From the NCBI GenBank assembly GCA_017451735.1, contig JAFTNU010000025.1:1-45625 (forward strand): DNA of 45,625 nt. Reading direction: 5' to 3'. The notes beneath the pieces were generated by a model. That model was not told the DNA's origin. It searched no databases and saw only the letters and a list, made by a program, of their open reading frames with translations. The translations under genes and the position numbers were made by a program. Source of the DNA: Clostridia bacterium (lineage in GTDB: Bacteria > Bacillota > Clostridia > Oscillospirales > CAG-272). Below are positions 44,366-45,625 of the stretch, piece by piece (within the stretch, counting starts at the first letter, position 1; every line of letters begins with the position of its first letter).

Positions 44366-44382
44366 TCATGCAAGGCAATAAC

Positions 44383-44429
44383 AATCAACAAAAAACGCAA
44401 CGTCCGAGACGTTGCGTTTTTTGTTGATT
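44383..44429 (-). terminator. Terminator of the rpsB-tsf operon
   Basis: A 22-bp perfect stem around a 3-base loop, beginning AATCAACAAAAAACGCAACG. It lies 11 bases after the tsf stop. The T-tract is inside the stem. It separates tsf from the TIR genes. Confidence 0.92.
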
Positions 44430-44440
44430 AACAGAAGGAA

Positions 44441-45370
44441 TTATTGCTTTACGCCGGAAAGTCTTGCGATCTCGGCTGCGTAATCCTCTTCCACCTTTTC
44501 GATGCCTTCGCCCTTCTCAAAGAGGTTAAAGGAAACGATCTTGATGTCGCCGCCCAGCTCCTTGGCAGTTGCCTTGGTGTAAGCGCCGACGGTCATGCTG
44601 TCTTCCTTAACATATGCCTGCTCCACAAGGCAAACGCGCTCATAGAACTTGCCAAGACGACCGGAAACGATCTTGTCGAGAATATTGTCGGGCTTGTTTG
44701 CGTTCTTGGGATCGTTCTTCATCTGAGCGATCAGAACGGCCTTCTCCTCGGCAACGGCCTCGGCGGGAACATCCTCGATGTTCACATACTGGGGGGGATT
44801 GCCTGCGGCGATCTGCAAAGCGATGTTCTTTGCATACTCGGCAAAGCCTTCTTTATCGGCAACATTGGTCTCGAACTTGACAATAACACCGGTGCCGCCC
44901 ATGCCGTGGATATAGGTGGAGGTCACACCCTCAACGATAACGAAACGGCGGATGGTGATGTTCTCCTTGATGATAGCAATCTGCTCAACAAGGGTCTTCT
45001 GAACATTCTCGGTGCCGCCAACGAAGGGCAGCTCCATGAGAGCGGCCACGTTTGCGGGCTTGTTCTTGATAATGGTCTCAAGCAGACCGGTAACAAAAGC
45101 CTTGAAAGCGTCGCTCTTAGCGGCAAAATCGGTCTCGGAGTTGACCTCGACCATAGCGGTGACGCCATCCTTGGTCATAATGTCAACACGGCCCTCGGCA
45201 GCCACGCGGCCGGCCTTCTTCTCAGCGGTAGCAAGGCCCTTCTCACGAAGGATCTTGACAGCCTTTTCCACATCGCCCTCAGCCTCAACGAGAGCCTTCT
45301 TGCAATCCATCATGCCAAGACCGGTCTTGGCACGCAGAGCAGCAACGTCCTTTGCAGTAATGTTAGCCAT
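44441..45370 (-). CDS. tsf: Translation elongation factor Ts
   Basis: A 309-residue guanine nucleotide exchange factor for EF-Tu. The N-terminal UBA-like domain ITAKDVAALRAKTGLGMMDC and ALVEAEGDVEKAVKILREKG is standard, and the core contains MVEVNSETDFAAKSDAF and the coiled-coil region near VCLVEQAYVKEDS. The ATG follows AAGGAGAACTACA. It lies 27 bp after rpsB and is followed by a strong terminator, so transcription normally stops before the TIR genes. Confidence 0.98.
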   Translation of the reverse strand: MANITAKDVAALRAKTGLGMMDCKKALVEAEGDVEKAVKILREKGLATAEKKAGRVAAEGRVDIMTKDGVTAMVEVNSETDFAAKSDAFKAFVTGLLETIIKNKPANVAALMELPFVGGTENVQKTLVEQIAIIKENITIRRFVIVEGVTSTYIHGMGGTGVIVKFETNVADKEGFAEYAKNIALQIAAGNPPQYVNIEDVPAEAVAEEKAVLIAQMKNDPKNANKPDNILDKIVSGRLGKFYERVCLVEQAYVKEDSMTVGAYTKATAKELGGDIKIVSFNLFEKGEGIEKVEEDYAAEIARLSGVKQ

Positions 45371-45397
45371 TGTAGTTCTCCTTATATTTTATTCGAA

Positions 45398-45625
45398 TTA
45401 CTCGGCGTCCTTCTCAGCCTCGGCCTCAGCCTCAGCGGCGGGAGCCTCGACAGCGGCGGTCTCTTCGCCCTGCTTGCCCTCGATCACGGCGTCGGCAATC
45501 ACGGAAGAGATCAGCTTGATGGCGCGGATAGCGTCATCGTTACCGGGAATGATATAATCGGCATCGTCGGGGTTGCAGTTGGTATCAACGATAGCGATAA
45601 CCGGAATGCCCAGCTTCTTAGCCTC
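45398..45625 (-). CDS. rpsB: 30S ribosomal protein S2, C-terminal part (truncated by window)
   Basis: The last 75 residues of S2, open to the right edge, too short to judge its start. The fragment contains the conserved [19 protein letters not shown] and [17 protein letters not shown]. An Ala/Glu-rich tail ([12 protein letters not shown]) ends at TAA 45398-45400; such acidic tails are common in Clostridia. The order rpsB-tsf is conserved. Confidence 0.96.
   Translation of the reverse strand, partial: EAKKLGIPVIAIVDTNCNPDDADYIIPGNDDAIRAIKLISSVIADAVIEGKQGEETAAVEAPAAEAEAEAEKDAE

Overview
This window looks like a chromosomal segment of a spore-forming member of the Bacillota, class Clostridia, probably an uncultured gut or rumen lineage. 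The evidence is the conserved Gram-positive core order (rpsB, tsf, pyrH, frr, uppS, cdsA, dxr, rseP, ispG, polC), PolC-type DNA polymerase III, both dipicolinate synthase subunits, GGAGG-type ribosome sites, sigma-A-like promoters, and several polysaccharide-use genes. I see no tRNA, rRNA, insertion sequence, phage gene or CRISPR array. No stretch longer than 300 bases lacks a gene.

Layout. 1-711 is the 3' end of radA. 747-6307 (minus) holds a YgjV-like membrane protein and, upstream, a polA-malQ-sugar isomerase cluster. 6440-8209 (plus) encodes a four-helix membrane protein, an SGNH lipoprotein and a DUF4358-like lipoprotein. 8253-15162 (minus) is a three-gene cluster: a secreted, membrane-anchored DUF5722-like protein, nicotinate phosphoribosyltransferase (pncB), and a zinc ribbon-TPR-TIR-transmembrane-LRR protein. 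15374-20346 (plus) holds a GH106-like hydrolase, a VTT/DedA membrane protein and an SGNH esterase. 20424-23820 holds a sugar isomerase/oxidoreductase fusion, a coupled second YgjV-like gene and a divergent AraC regulator. 23880-25330 is spoVFA-spoVFB. 25426-36947 is a ten-gene core operon from pyrH to birA. 37098-44289 holds two tandem TIR-transmembrane-LRR genes, and 44441-45625 is tsf and the end of rpsB.

The standout is a set of three receptor-like proteins. Each has an N-terminal zinc ribbon, a TPR-like helical segment and a TIR domain that keeps a Glu at the NADase catalytic position. Then come one or three membrane spans preceded by basic residues, and a long BspA-type leucine-rich-repeat ectodomain. 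The predicted topology is TIR inside and LRR outside, like a Toll-like receptor with the chain order reversed. Two of them sit as near-identical promoter-gene-terminator cassettes inside the normally conserved rpsB-tsf-pyrH-frr block. The third lies 39 bp downstream of pncB, an NAD-salvage gene. A surface-sensing TIR system acting on NAD is my inference; adhesion or another signalling role is equally open.

The rest is mostly housekeeping (replication, translation, isoprenoid, phospholipid and biotin metabolism, sporulation) plus small carbohydrate-use clusters. A 28-base sequence containing a -35 box is repeated exactly upstream of pyrH and of the SGNH esterase at 19459.
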